Part shown: positions 52,082 to 60,432 of the stretch, in pieces | How positions within the stretch are numbered: the stretch's first letter is position 1 | Layout: each line of letters starts with the position of its first letter | Source of the DNA: CAWDXG01 sp963822115 | Lineage (GTDB): Bacteria; Myxococcota_A; Polyangia; Polyangiales; Polyangiaceae | Length of the DNA stretch: 64,000 nt | NCBI GenBank assembly: GCA_963822115.1 | Contig: CAWGGM010000021.1 | Span: 124,001 to 188,000 of the forward strand | Direction: 5' to 3' | Position numbers and translations under genes: made by a program | Notes under the pieces: generated by a model | The model's database searches: none | What the model saw: the letters and a program-made list of their open reading frames with translations, nothing else | Told to the model about the DNA's origin: nothing

Positions 52082-52726
52082 ATGAAGCATGAACATTTCG
52101 TAGACGAAGTCGCCAATCGAGCGGTGCTGCCGCTCGAGGGCCAGGCAGAAGGGGCGATCGAGGTCACCCTCGAGGTGCTTGGCAGGCATCTGGCCGATGC
52201 GCACGCTGCCCAGGTGGCGCGCCGCCTGCCAGACTCCATCGCGCAATTCCTTCGCAGACGGCGCTTCGAACGCGACGTGGAACCCGACGAGTTCTACCGC
52301 GAGATCGCCGAGCGCGCGGGCGTACCGATCGGCTTCGCGCGCGAGCATGCCCAGGTGGTGTGCCAGGTATTGGCCGAGGCCGTCGGCGTCGAGGGGCGTC
52401 AGCATCTCAGGGTGCACCTGCCGCACGCGATGGCCGAGCTGTTCACGCCGCGCGGGTCGTCCAACCCGCCGCCGCCACCGCACGTGCATCCGCACGTCGT
52501 CAGTCCGGGAGAGGGCCACACGCTGGCCAGCGGTCGCCCCGGCAGCACCACTCCGCTCTACACGGCCGTCAGCGCTGGCCATCGCGACTCGATCGCACGT
52601 TCCGACGACCCGCACGCCCACACCAAGCTGTCGAGTGCGCAGGGTCTGTCCGCCGAACAACATCACGAGACGCTCGCCAGCGGAAAGCCGGGCAGCAAGC
52701 GCTCGCTCGCCGACGCGCGAGGCTAG
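52082..52726 (+). CDS. DUF2267 protein with low-complexity tail
   Basis: A 214-residue protein starting at the ATG at 52082; the start used opens on KHEHFVDEVANRA. Residues about 1-125 match DUF2267 (AEGAIEVTLEVLGRHL, VARRLPDSIAQFLRRR, FYREIAERAG, AHAQVVCQVLAEAV-like region). The C-terminal about 85 residues are His/Pro/Ser-rich with two copies of a TLASGxPGS motif. Function of DUF2267 is unknown. Confidence 0.75.
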   Translation: MKHEHFVDEVANRAVLPLEGQAEGAIEVTLEVLGRHLADAHAAQVARRLPDSIAQFLRRRRFERDVEPDEFYREIAERAGVPIGFAREHAQVVCQVLAEAVGVEGRQHLRVHLPHAMAELFTPRGSSNPPPPPHVHPHVVSPGEGHTLASGRPGSTTPLYTAVSAGHRDSIARSDDPHAHTKLSSAQGLSAEQHHETLASGKPGSKRSLADARG

Positions 52727-52751
52727 CCACTTCGCGAGCAGCGCGCGGCAA

Positions 52752-52790
52752 AAGCGCCGCTTTCGCCGTGTTCCGGCGTCAGCGGCGCTT
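52752..52790. terminator. Hairpin terminator overlapping the end of the gene at 52779
   Basis: AAGCGCCGCT and AGCGGCGCTT are perfect complements 19 bases apart, with an inner GCCG/CGGC stem. The right arm contains the last two codons and stop of the small minus-strand gene, so the hairpin serves both convergent genes. On the minus side it runs into TTTTGCC. Confidence 0.65.
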
Positions 52791-53087
52791 GCGCCGTTGT
52801 GCGCGTCGTCCGGGCTCGCGGGTCTTCGGAACCATATCGTCCTGTTCGGGCTCCGATGTGGTCTCGATGAACGGCCCACCGATTTCCTCGGCAACCATCT
52901 CGTTGAGAGCTTCTTCGCCGCGTTCCTCGCCCGACGTTGCGGACTCGAGGAACTCCTCGGCGAGGTTCTCGGCGAGAGTATCGTCGGTGTGGACCGAGCT
53001 CTCCGGAATGAAAGCGTCGGCACCATCGCGACGTGAGTGACGCTGCACGCGCGGCACGTTGCGCCGGGTACGATCTACACGATTCAT
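52779..53087 (-). CDS. Small conserved-looking acidic protein
   Basis: A 102-residue hydrophilic protein with basic ends and an acidic middle (DDTLAENLAEEFLESATSGEE, EEALNEMVAEEIGGPFIETT). No membrane segment or cysteine. Small proteins with this pattern (DTLAE..EEF..SATSGEE..GGPF..T) occur in several proteobacteria, but I know no function. The sequence has good codon-position bias and its own 3' hairpin. Confidence 0.62.
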   Translation of the reverse strand: MNRVDRTRRNVPRVQRHSRRDGADAFIPESSVHTDDTLAENLAEEFLESATSGEERGEEALNEMVAEEIGGPFIETTSEPEQDDMVPKTREPGRRAQRRKRR

Positions 53088-53138
53088 ACTTCGACCCCTT
53101 GCTTTTTCCGTACCACCCGAGGGGCGAAGCGCAAGCCG

Positions 53139-54311
53139 CTACCAGCTGACGACCGGGAACGGCGCGCCGGGGCGGGCGAACAGAAACCCCTGGAACAGAT
53201 CGCAACCGCGTTCGAGCAGCACATCTCGTTCCGCGCGGGTTTCGACGCCTTCTGCGACGACAAGCGTGCCGAGATCGCGACACACCGAGATGATGCCTTC
53301 AACCAGCTTGCGCTTGATCGAGCTCTTGTCGATATCGCGCACGAGCGAAGTATCGAGCTTGACCATTTCCGGATCGAGCAACGAGAAGCTGCTCAGCCCA
53401 GCGTAGCCGGCGCCCAGGTCGTCCAACGCAATGCGGTAGCCGCGCTCTCGCAAAGCCGCGATGCGGGCCGAGATGTTGGCGACGGAGTGCAGCGACGCGC
53501 GCTCGGTCACCTCGACGAACACGCGCTCGGCGATATGCGACAACGGCAGAGCGGCGTCGTACAGCGCTTCATCCGCGAGGTCAGCCGGGTGCACATTCAA
53601 GAACAGCACCGGGTCGTCCACGCCCATCAGCGGCTCGGGTGCGCTGCGTCGGATGGCGCGACCGAGCTCGTGCAGGCGACCGAGTCGCTCGGCGGCATCG
53701 AACAGCGCACCCGGATGCGGGAACTTCGGCTCACGCGAGCGCACATAGCCCTCGTAGCCGAAGATCGAGTGCGCCTCGTAGCTCACCACTGGCTGATAGA
53801 CCATGAACAGGGAGTCCAGCGCGCGGGAGAAATACGCTTCGAGCCCAGCGCGATCGCCGACCTGCCGGTCGCCGGCGCCGAGCTCCGCCATGGCTTGCCG
53901 CTTGAGCGTGGCCAGGCGGTGGATGCGGACGGCCTTCTCGACAACGCGCACCAGCTCGGCGTTCTCGACCGGCTTCACGAGATAGCGGAACGCGCCGTAC
54001 TCGATCGCGCGGATCGCCGACGCGACGTCCGGCATGCCGGTCACGAGTATCACCGGACAGTCCAGGCTCGTGTCCCGGATGGCGCGGATGAGCTCGATGC
54101 CGTCCATGCCGGGCATGCTGATGTCGGTCACGACCACGTCGGGTGGATCGCGCCGGAAGCAGGCGACAGCGTCCGCACCGGTAGCAGCACCCTCGACGTC
54201 GAAGCCGGCCTTCTCCAGCGTGCGACGGAAAGCGCGTAGCACCTGGGGCTCGTCGTCCACGACCAGGGCTCTACCTCGCGCTGCTCTCCCACCCACACCC
54301 ACCGCCGGCAT
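53139..54311 (-). CDS. Receiver-EAL protein (probable cyclic-di-GMP phosphodiesterase)
   Basis: A 390-residue protein. Receiver at residues 14-130 with Asp in VVVTDISMPGMDG and Lys in YLVKPVEN. A linker helix is followed by an EAL domain (about 155-385). The catalytic set is mostly present: Glu in GYEGYVRS (the EAL signature is EGY here), Asn in LFLNVHP, EVTE, DDLGAGYAGLSS (loop normally DDFG), VKLD and VAEGVET, ending with QGFLFARP. It may therefore be active; the two substitutions could lower activity. It would hydrolyse cyclic di-GMP upon phosphorylation. A 22-bp palindrome lies 33 bp before its ATG. Confidence 0.87.
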   Translation of the reverse strand: MPAVGVGGRAARGRALVVDDEPQVLRAFRRTLEKAGFDVEGAATGADAVACFRRDPPDVVVTDISMPGMDGIELIRAIRDTSLDCPVILVTGMPDVASAIRAIEYGAFRYLVKPVENAELVRVVEKAVRIHRLATLKRQAMAELGAGDRQVGDRAGLEAYFSRALDSLFMVYQPVVSYEAHSIFGYEGYVRSREPKFPHPGALFDAAERLGRLHELGRAIRRSAPEPLMGVDDPVLFLNVHPADLADEALYDAALPLSHIAERVFVEVTERASLHSVANISARIAALRERGYRIALDDLGAGYAGLSSFSLLDPEMVKLDTSLVRDIDKSSIKRKLVEGIISVCRDLGTLVVAEGVETRAERDVLLERGCDLFQGFLFARPGAPFPVVSW

Positions 54312-54343
54312 TGGTCAAGTCTTCTGAGACGGCCGGGACATGT

Positions 54344-54365
54344 CAATCACCCCTAGGGGTGATTG
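54344..54365. promoter_or_regulatory. Perfect 22-bp palindrome between nrsF-like and receiver-EAL genes
   Basis: Half-site CAATCACCCCT is followed immediately by its exact complement, with no loop. It overlaps the last codons and stop of the anti-sigma gene and lies 33 bp upstream of the receiver-EAL start. The absence of a loop favours a dimer-binding operator over a terminator. Confidence 0.55.
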
Positions 54366-55195
54366 CTGGACTCGCGCTTTCCGACCGGCGAGGTTCTGAG
54401 CGCGAGCCACGCCGCGTACACACCACCGAACACGAGCCCGATGGTGGCGTGACCCAGCAGCAGGTGATCGGGATCGGTGACAGGACAGTGGATCTGCAGG
54501 GCGAGATTGCCGACCAGACCGCCGATCGCCGCCGCCAGCAGCGCCAACCGGAAACTCCGGTGCCCGACCCGATCCACCATCCAGAGCAGCACCAGAGCGG
54601 GCAGCGCCAGCACCGTGCCGAACGCGAAACATCCGAAAGCCATGTGGAGGAAGGACTTGCCCGGAGGCGCGTAGGCGAGCGGCGCGTGGTTCGCCTGGGG
54701 GGCCCACGCGAGCAGCACCGGCACCACCAGCGCCAGCGCCACGAGCGCCGGACGCAGCCAGACGGGCAGCGGACGGCGCTCGAGCGGGCGAAGCTCCAGC
54801 GTGACCGCTGAACCGATGAGCAGCGCATACAGCGCGACCTCGACGCCGAACGGACCGGGCAGCCAGCTCGCTTCGTCCGGCCGCATCTTGAACAGCAACA
54901 CGTACAGCAGGACCAGCAGCACTGCCGCCAACGGAATCGCCATCCGGACAAGCGTGCTCTGGCTGCGGAGCCATGCGGCCGGGCCGCGCTCCTTGTCGAT
55001 CGAGCCGAGCACCTCGCCGAGCAGCGCCGACGCATCCACAGCGGGCAGCTCGGTCGCGGCCAGCGCCTGCCCGAGCTGACCGTCGTCAGCGAGCAGCTCG
55101 GAGCAACCCGGACACGCCGCGAGGTGCGCATCAACGTCTCCGCCCAGGGGCGTCTGGCCCCGAACGAGCGCGTCGCGGATCTCACGGCATTCCAA
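54353..55195 (-). CDS. NrsF-like (DUF1109) anti-sigma factor with zinc-finger N-terminus
   Basis: A 280-residue protein. The N-terminal about 60 residues carry an anti-sigma zinc finger (Cys3, then HLAACPGCSELL, a H-x3-C-x2-C motif). Six hydrophobic helices follow (about 85-265), resembling DUF1109/NrsF membrane anti-sigma factors. Its start overlaps the end of the ECF sigma gene by 14 bp, the classic arrangement. It is expected to hold the sigma at the membrane until a redox or zinc signal releases it. Confidence 0.85.
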   Translation of the reverse strand: MECREIRDALVRGQTPLGGDVDAHLAACPGCSELLADDGQLGQALAATELPAVDASALLGEVLGSIDKERGPAAWLRSQSTLVRMAIPLAAVLLVLLYVLLFKMRPDEASWLPGPFGVEVALYALLIGSAVTLELRPLERRPLPVWLRPALVALALVVPVLLAWAPQANHAPLAYAPPGKSFLHMAFGCFAFGTVLALPALVLLWMVDRVGHRSFRLALLAAAIGGLVGNLALQIHCPVTDPDHLLLGHATIGLVFGGVYAAWLALRTSPVGKRESSNHP

Positions 55196-55787
55196 GGTTC
55201 TGCCCTCCTTGGGATATGCCGGAACCGCCCTCGGGGTTACCGGGAAACTCGTCGCCTAGAAGCTGCCGCAGCGTCACGTAGCCGCGGTGCGCACGCACCT
55301 TGACGGCGCTCACGCTGGCGCCCACCAGCTCGCTCACCTCCGGGAACGAGAAACCCTCGAACCAGTGCAGAGCGATGACCTCGCGCTGGTCCTCCGGCAG
55401 CTTCTCCAGCGCGGCCACCAGCGTGCGGCGCGCGTCGCTCCGTTCCTGACCACGCGGCGCGACGGCGGGATCGGCGCGCCCGTCGAGCTCGAGCGGCGAC
55501 TCGGGCCGTCGCTTGGCGCGACGGAAGTGCTCGCGCTTGAGATTGAACGCGATGGTGTACAGCCACGGCCGAAGCTTGGCGCCCTGCTTGAAGTCGAAGC
55601 GCGCGCGGTGCAGCTGCAAAAACGTCTGCTGGACCAGATCCTGCGCGTCCGTCGGCGAGCGGAGCTGACGCATCATCACGCGCAACAACATGGGTGCGTA
55701 GCGATTGAACAGCTTCTGGAACGACGCGGAGTCGCCCGCCACGTAGGCGGCCATCAGCTCCTCGTCGCTCGCTTCCACGGGCGCCAT
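55182..55787 (-). CDS. ECF (sigma-70 family) RNA polymerase sigma factor
   Basis: A 201-residue protein. Region 2 is recognisable as LFNRYAPMLLRVMMRQLRSPTDAQDLVQQTFLQLHRAR with the -10-binding YTIAFNLKREHFRR. Region 4 is LEKLPEDQREVIALHWFEGFSFPEVSELVGASVSAVKVRAHRGYVTLR. The gene is followed by the membrane anti-sigma gene, so the pair forms a signal-released sigma unit. The 14-bp overlap implies coupled translation. The target promoter is not identified; the divergent 55873 gene is one possible target. Confidence 0.92.
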   Translation of the reverse strand: MAPVEASDEELMAAYVAGDSASFQKLFNRYAPMLLRVMMRQLRSPTDAQDLVQQTFLQLHRARFDFKQGAKLRPWLYTIAFNLKREHFRRAKRRPESPLELDGRADPAVAPRGQERSDARRTLVAALEKLPEDQREVIALHWFEGFSFPEVSELVGASVSAVKVRAHRGYVTLRQLLGDEFPGNPEGGSGISQGGQNLGMP

Positions 55788-55872
55788 CGTACACCGGAGC
55801 AGCAGACCGGGGGATTTTCGAACGGCTCGCCGGCTTGCGGCGCTCCGCCGGGAGCCCTACGGGAGCAAGGCG

Positions 55873-58800
55873 ATGAGCAAAGCCGAAGCGAAGCACGAAA
55901 ACCGACTGGCAGGAGAAACGAGTCCGTATCTCCTGCAGCACGCGCACAACCCGGTGGATTGGTACCCATGGGGTCCTGAAGCGCTGGAGCGCGCGAAGAA
56001 GGAAGACCGCCCCATCCTGCTGAGCATCGGCTACGCGGCATGCCACTGGTGCCATGTGATGGAGCGCGAGAGCTTCGAGAACGAAGCCATCGCGCGAGTG
56101 ATGAACGACCACTTCGTGTGCATCAAGGTCGACCGCGAAGAGCGCCCCGACCTGGACGACATCTACATGACGGCCACCGTGGCGCTGAGCGGCAGCGGCG
56201 GCTGGCCGATGACGGTGTTTCTCACGCCCGACACGCGACCCTTCTTCGCCGGCACCTATTTCCCACCGGAAGACAAATACGGCCGCCCCGGCTTCCCGAC
56301 GCTTCTCGAGCGCGTCGCCGATCTGTGGAAGAACGATCGCGACGCGCTGCTCCAGCAGGCCGCCGAGCTCACCCAGCACGTGCGCGACGTCTCGAAGACA
56401 GCGGAGCCGCTACCCGTCGCCGACGAGGCCATCGCAGCCGCCGTGCGCCAGCTCGGTGAAGCCTTCGATCCGCAGTACGGCGGCTTCAGTCCGGCGCCGA
56501 AGTTCCCGCCCTGCTCGTCGCTGTCGCTGCTGCTCCGCCACCATCGGCGGACCGGCGACCCGCGCGCGCTCAGCATGGTCACGACCACGCTCGACGGCAT
56601 GAAGAACGGCGGCATGTACGACCACGTCGGCGGTGGCTTCGCGCGCTACTCCACCGACGAGCGCTGGCTGGTGCCGCATTTCGAGAAGATGCTGTACGAC
56701 AACGCCCTGCTCGCAGGCGTGTACCTGGAGGCCTTGCAGGTCACGGGCGACGCGGAGTACCGCCGCGTCGCGAGCGAGACGCTCGACTACGTGCTCCGCG
56801 AGATGCAGGCGCCCGCAGGCGGCTTCTTCAGCGCCACCGACGCCGACAGCGAGGGCGTGGAGGGGAAGTTCTTCGTGTGGCAGCCCGCCGAGGTCGAAGA
56901 GGTGCTCGGTGCGGAGGACGCGCGCATCGCAAGCGCCTACTACGACGTGACGCCGGGCGGAAACTGGGAGGGCCAGAGCATCCTGCACACGCCACGCACG
57001 AAGGCGGACGTGGCGAAGGAGCTCGGCATCGACGTGGAAACGCTCTCCGCCGCACTCGCGCGCTCGAGGGAGAAGCTGTACGCCGCGCGCGAGAAGCGCG
57101 TCCACCCGCTGCTCGACGACAAGATCCTGACCAGCTGGAACGGGCTGATGATCGCCGCGATGGCCGAGGGCGCGCGCGTGCTCGGCGATCGGCGCTACCT
57201 CGAAGCCGGTCAGCGCGCCGCACGCTACGTCCTCGACTCGATGCGGCGCGAGGACGGCGGGCTCTTGCGCACGGCGCGCGACGGGCGGGCGCACCTCGAC
57301 GCCTACCTGGAGGACTACGCGTTCTTCACCGACGCGCTGATCAGCCTGTACGAAGCGGGCGCGCCGGCGAGCTTCCTGGGCGAGGCCAAGACGCTAGCCG
57401 AGCGCATGATCGCCGATTTCGGCGACGACGAAGCCGGCGCGTTCTTCCACACCGCGCACAGCCACGAACAGCTGATCGTGCGCACGCGCGAGGGCAACGA
57501 TGGCGCCATCCCCAGCGCCAACGCCGTCGCGGCGCGCGCGCTGGCGCGTCTGTCCTACCACTTCGACCGGGAGGATTTCCGCAAGCGCGCGTCGGGCGCG
57601 CTCCAGGCCTACGGTCGCCTCGTCGAGCGGGCGCCGCGTGCGTTCACGACGTCGCTGGCGGTCGTGGATTTTCTGCTGGAAGGTCCGCTCGAGCTGGTGC
57701 TCGCCGGCACGCCGGGTGACGCGGACTACGACGCGCTGGCCGCCGAGGTCGGCAAGCGCTACCTGCCGAATCGCATCGCCGGGCACATCGCGGAGAGCGA
57801 AAAGTCCGCCGGGCTGCCGCTGCTCGAAGGCAAGGGACTCGTCGGCGGCAAGGCCGCGCTGTACGTGTGCCGGAACTTCACCTGCAAGGCGCCCGTAACC
57901 GAACCCGCCGCGGTCGACGCAGCGCTCGCCGAGGAGAGCCGCCGCGCCGGAGCCGAGCGCGGCAGCGAGATCGGGCGCGAGCGGCTGGGCGGACACGCGA
58001 CCGCCGAGGGCACCGCAGCGTACGCTGCGCGCCACGGCGCCGCATCTGCGAAGCTCGGCGAGCTGTCGGTGAGCCGGCTCGGTTTCGGCGGCTACCGCAT
58101 CGACGACGGCGCGCCCGAGCACCGCGCCGCGCTGGTCAAGGCGCTCGGCGCCGGCGTGAACCTGGTCGACACCTCCACCAACTACACCGATGGACGCAGC
58201 GAACGGCTGATCGGCGACGTGCTCGCCGGGCTCGTCGACAAGGGCGAGCTCGCGCGCGCGGAGGTCGTGGTCGTCTCCAAGATCGGCTACGTCCAGGGCG
58301 AGAACCTCGACATCGCGCGGCAGCGCAAGACAGACGGCAAGCCCTACCCCGAGATGGTCGAGGTAGGCGACGACATCTGGCACTGCATGCACCCGGAGTG
58401 GCTCGGCGATCAGCTCGACCGCTCGCTGGGCCGGCTGGGGCTCGAGACGCTGGACGTGTGCCTCGTGCACAACCCCGAGTACTTCCTGTCCGACGCCGTG
58501 CGCCGCGGCGAGGGGCCGCTCGAAGAGATCCGCGAGGAGTTCTACCGGCGACTGGAGCAGGCCTTTGCCCACTTCGAGAAGGAAGTGGCGCGCGGTCGCA
58601 TCCGCTCCTACGGCGTCTCGAGCAACACCTGCACGCGCGCGGCAGACGACCGCGAAGCCACATCGCTGTCGCGCATGCTGGCCGCGGCCAGGGCAGCGGG
58701 CGAAGCGCAGCACCACTTCCGCGTGCTGCAGCTACCCATGAACCTGGTGGAAAGCACCGCGCTGTTCGAGAAGAACAACAACGAAAAGACCGTGCTGGAG

Positions 58801-59481
58801 CTAGCCCAGGCCGAGGGCATCGCCGTGCTGGTCAACCGCCCGCTCAACGCCATCGTCGGCGACGGGCTGCTGCGCCTGGCCGACGCGCCGAGCGTGGACG
58901 GCGCGCCGCCCTTCGACGCGCAGCTCTCCCGCGTGCAGTCGCTCGAGACCGAGTTCCGCCGCAACGTCGCGCCGCATCTGCAGACGGCCAAGGGCAGCGC
59001 GCCCGCCTCGAGCCTGTTCAGCTGGGGCGACCAGCTCGCCAAGCTTCCCGCTCGCATCGAGAGCCTGGAACAGTGGCGCGACATCGAGCGCCAGGTCATC
59101 GCGCCGCGCATCGGCCACGCGCTGGCCATGCTCGACCAGGCGCTGAAGGGCGAGCTCGCCGAACAGTTCCGCGAATGGCGCGTGCGCTACCTGCCCGAGC
59201 TCGACAAGCTGCTCGGCGCGATGCGCGCCAAGGCCGCCGAAAAGAGCCGCGCGCGCACCGCCCGCATCGTCCAGACGATCGACCCGCTGCTCCCCGAAGC
59301 GCGCCGCGGCGAGACGCTCTCGCGCAAGGCGCTGTGGGCGCTGACCAGCGAGCCCGGCGTCACCAGCGTGCTCGTCGGCATGCGCGAGCAAGCGTACGTC
59401 GACGACGCGCTCGGGATTGCCGGATGGGGAGCGCTCGAGGATGTGGCGGCGGTGTTCGAGGCAGTGCGGGGCGTCGTGTAG
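55873..59481 (+). CDS. DUF255 thioredoxin/glycosidase-like protein fused to aldo/keto reductase
   Basis: A 1202-residue single open frame. Residues 1-about 690 are a full DUF255/YyaL (SPATA20) protein: ENRLAGETSPYLLQHAHNPVDWYPW, thioredoxin motif CHWCHVME, GGWPMTVFLTP, then the six-hairpin barrel (KFPPCSSL, YDHVGGGFARYSTDERW). From residue about 726 an aldo/keto reductase begins (KLGELSVSRLGFGGYRID). Its tetrad is intact: Asp and Tyr in VDTSTNYTDGR, Lys in VVSKIGY and His in CLVHNPEY. A C-terminal helical region (about 1050-1200) follows. No frameshift or second start interrupts the join. The fusion suggests linked chemistry on the same substrate; none is known. Confidence 0.88.
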   Translation: MSKAEAKHENRLAGETSPYLLQHAHNPVDWYPWGPEALERAKKEDRPILLSIGYAACHWCHVMERESFENEAIARVMNDHFVCIKVDREERPDLDDIYMTATVALSGSGGWPMTVFLTPDTRPFFAGTYFPPEDKYGRPGFPTLLERVADLWKNDRDALLQQAAELTQHVRDVSKTAEPLPVADEAIAAAVRQLGEAFDPQYGGFSPAPKFPPCSSLSLLLRHHRRTGDPRALSMVTTTLDGMKNGGMYDHVGGGFARYSTDERWLVPHFEKMLYDNALLAGVYLEALQVTGDAEYRRVASETLDYVLREMQAPAGGFFSATDADSEGVEGKFFVWQPAEVEEVLGAEDARIASAYYDVTPGGNWEGQSILHTPRTKADVAKELGIDVETLSAALARSREKLYAAREKRVHPLLDDKILTSWNGLMIAAMAEGARVLGDRRYLEAGQRAARYVLDSMRREDGGLLRTARDGRAHLDAYLEDYAFFTDALISLYEAGAPASFLGEAKTLAERMIADFGDDEAGAFFHTAHSHEQLIVRTREGNDGAIPSANAVAARALARLSYHFDREDFRKRASGALQAYGRLVERAPRAFTTSLAVVDFLLEGPLELVLAGTPGDADYDALAAEVGKRYLPNRIAGHIAESEKSAGLPLLEGKGLVGGKAALYVCRNFTCKAPVTEPAAVDAALAEESRRAGAERGSEIGRERLGGHATAEGTAAYAARHGAASAKLGELSVSRLGFGGYRIDDGAPEHRAALVKALGAGVNLVDTSTNYTDGRSERLIGDVLAGLVDKGELARAEVVVVSKIGYVQGENLDIARQRKTDGKPYPEMVEVGDDIWHCMHPEWLGDQLDRSLGRLGLETLDVCLVHNPEYFLSDAVRRGEGPLEEIREEFYRRLEQAFAHFEKEVARGRIRSYGVSSNTCTRAADDREATSLSRMLAAARAAGEAQHHFRVLQLPMNLVESTALFEKNNNEKTVLELAQAEGIAVLVNRPLNAIVGDGLLRLADAPSVDGAPPFDAQLSRVQSLETEFRRNVAPHLQTAKGSAPASSLFSWGDQLAKLPARIESLEQWRDIERQVIAPRIGHALAMLDQALKGELAEQFREWRVRYLPELDKLLGAMRAKAAEKSRARTARIVQTIDPLLPEARRGETLSRKALWALTSEPGVTSVLVGMREQAYVDDALGIAGWGALEDVAAVFEAVRGVV

Positions 59482-59500
59482 CAGCGTCGCGCGCGGCACC

Positions 59501-59600
59501 CCGCCGCGACGGCGCCGGCAACCCCTTCACACGCCGGCAACCCCTTCACACGCCGGCGCCCCGCCGCGACGGCGCCGGCAACCCCTTCACACGCCGGCAA
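59501..59600. repeat. Direct repeat: 40-bp unit twice with 60-bp period, plus a 17-bp partial copy
   Basis: A unit beginning CCGCCGCGACGGCGCCGG and ending CACACGCCGGCAA occurs at 59501-59540 and 59561-59600 without mismatch. Between them, 59541-59557 repeats the shorter CCCCTTCACACGCCGGC element, which therefore occurs three times. It lies just after the DUF255-reductase stop and contains self-complementary CGGCGCCGG. Repeat of unknown role. Confidence 0.85.
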
Positions 59601-59693
59601 ACCACTTCGGGCACCGAGCACTCCGCGTGATAACGGAGGGCTCGGCGCGAGCGCCTCGGTGCCGATCCGTTCCGGAATGAATCGAGTCGGCGG

Positions 59694-59867
59694 CTATTCG
59701 AACGAGGCGCCGCAGTGTCGACACCCGTCGGCATCGGATTCCACCGTTCCGCCGCATTCGCTACACGTCGTCAGCGAACGATCCTGCGACCTGACCGGAG
59801 CGTGAAAGACCACCCAGACAACAACCACAGCGAGGGCAATCCCGAGAAGCGGAAATCCGACACTCAT
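59694..59867 (-). CDS. Tiny membrane protein with zinc-ribbon tail (57 aa)
   Basis: Reading the complement from the ATG at 59865-59867 gives 57 residues to TAG. One N-terminal helix (SVGFPLLGIALAVVVVWVVF) is followed by a four-cysteine ribbon CSECGG...GCRHCGASFE. That zinc knuckle and membrane anchor are not what a random shadow frame would give. A divergent gene 92 bp away encodes a protein with the same two elements in reverse order. Function unknown; such short anchored zinc ribbons may be partners in membrane complexes. Confidence 0.7.
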   Translation of the reverse strand: MSVGFPLLGIALAVVVVWVVFHAPVRSQDRSLTTCSECGGTVESDADGCRHCGASFE

Positions 59868-59959
59868 GGCTCACCCACCCGCTCTGCGATTCCGACCCCA
59901 GCACCAGTCCATCAGGAGACACGAAGATAGTATCGTAGGGAGCGTCCGGAGCAAACGTG

Positions 59960-60307
59960 ATGGAGGTCAAACACTGCGTTGCCTGTGGAATGGCCAACGA
60001 GGGCTACCGGTCGCGGTGCCAATGCGGATTCTCCCTCACGCCATCGCGGGACGACGTGGTGCGAGAACTGAGGCGCCAATCGGATCGGCACAAGATGGGG
60101 ATGTTGGGCGGATTGGCTCTCGTCGCACTCGGAGCGGGCCTGACCGCGGCCACCTTCATCGCGCGCGAGAGGGTGCCCGGCACTCCGGCCTACCTCTGGT
60201 ACGGCGCAATCGGCGCCGGGCTGATGTGGTTCTTGCGGGCCTTCTCGAATTGGCGCGACGTGAAAGCGGACGAGCGCGATTGGCTGGACGGCCCCGGCGA
60301 TCAGTAG
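59960..60307 (+). CDS. Zinc-ribbon membrane protein
   Basis: A 115-residue protein beginning MEVKHCVACGMANEGYRSRC with four cysteines (CVAC, CQC) typical of a zinc ribbon, then a charged linker and two hydrophobic helices (GMLGGLALVALGAGL, YLWYGAIGAGLMWFL). A GTG immediately upstream is an alternative start. It faces the tiny zinc-ribbon gene divergently across 92 bp. Function unknown. Confidence 0.75.
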   Translation: MEVKHCVACGMANEGYRSRCQCGFSLTPSRDDVVRELRRQSDRHKMGMLGGLALVALGAGLTAATFIARERVPGTPAYLWYGAIGAGLMWFLRAFSNWRDVKADERDWLDGPGDQ

Positions 60308-60432
60308 AGCCTTGGTGATCGAAGCGCGACAACCGTTGCGTGTTGCTGGCTGCCGGGCGACTGCGACGCCCTCCACGTTTCGAACGGAGCGACACGCCGG
60401 CATGGAAGCTTCGGCGGCGCTTCGCGTCGGCC

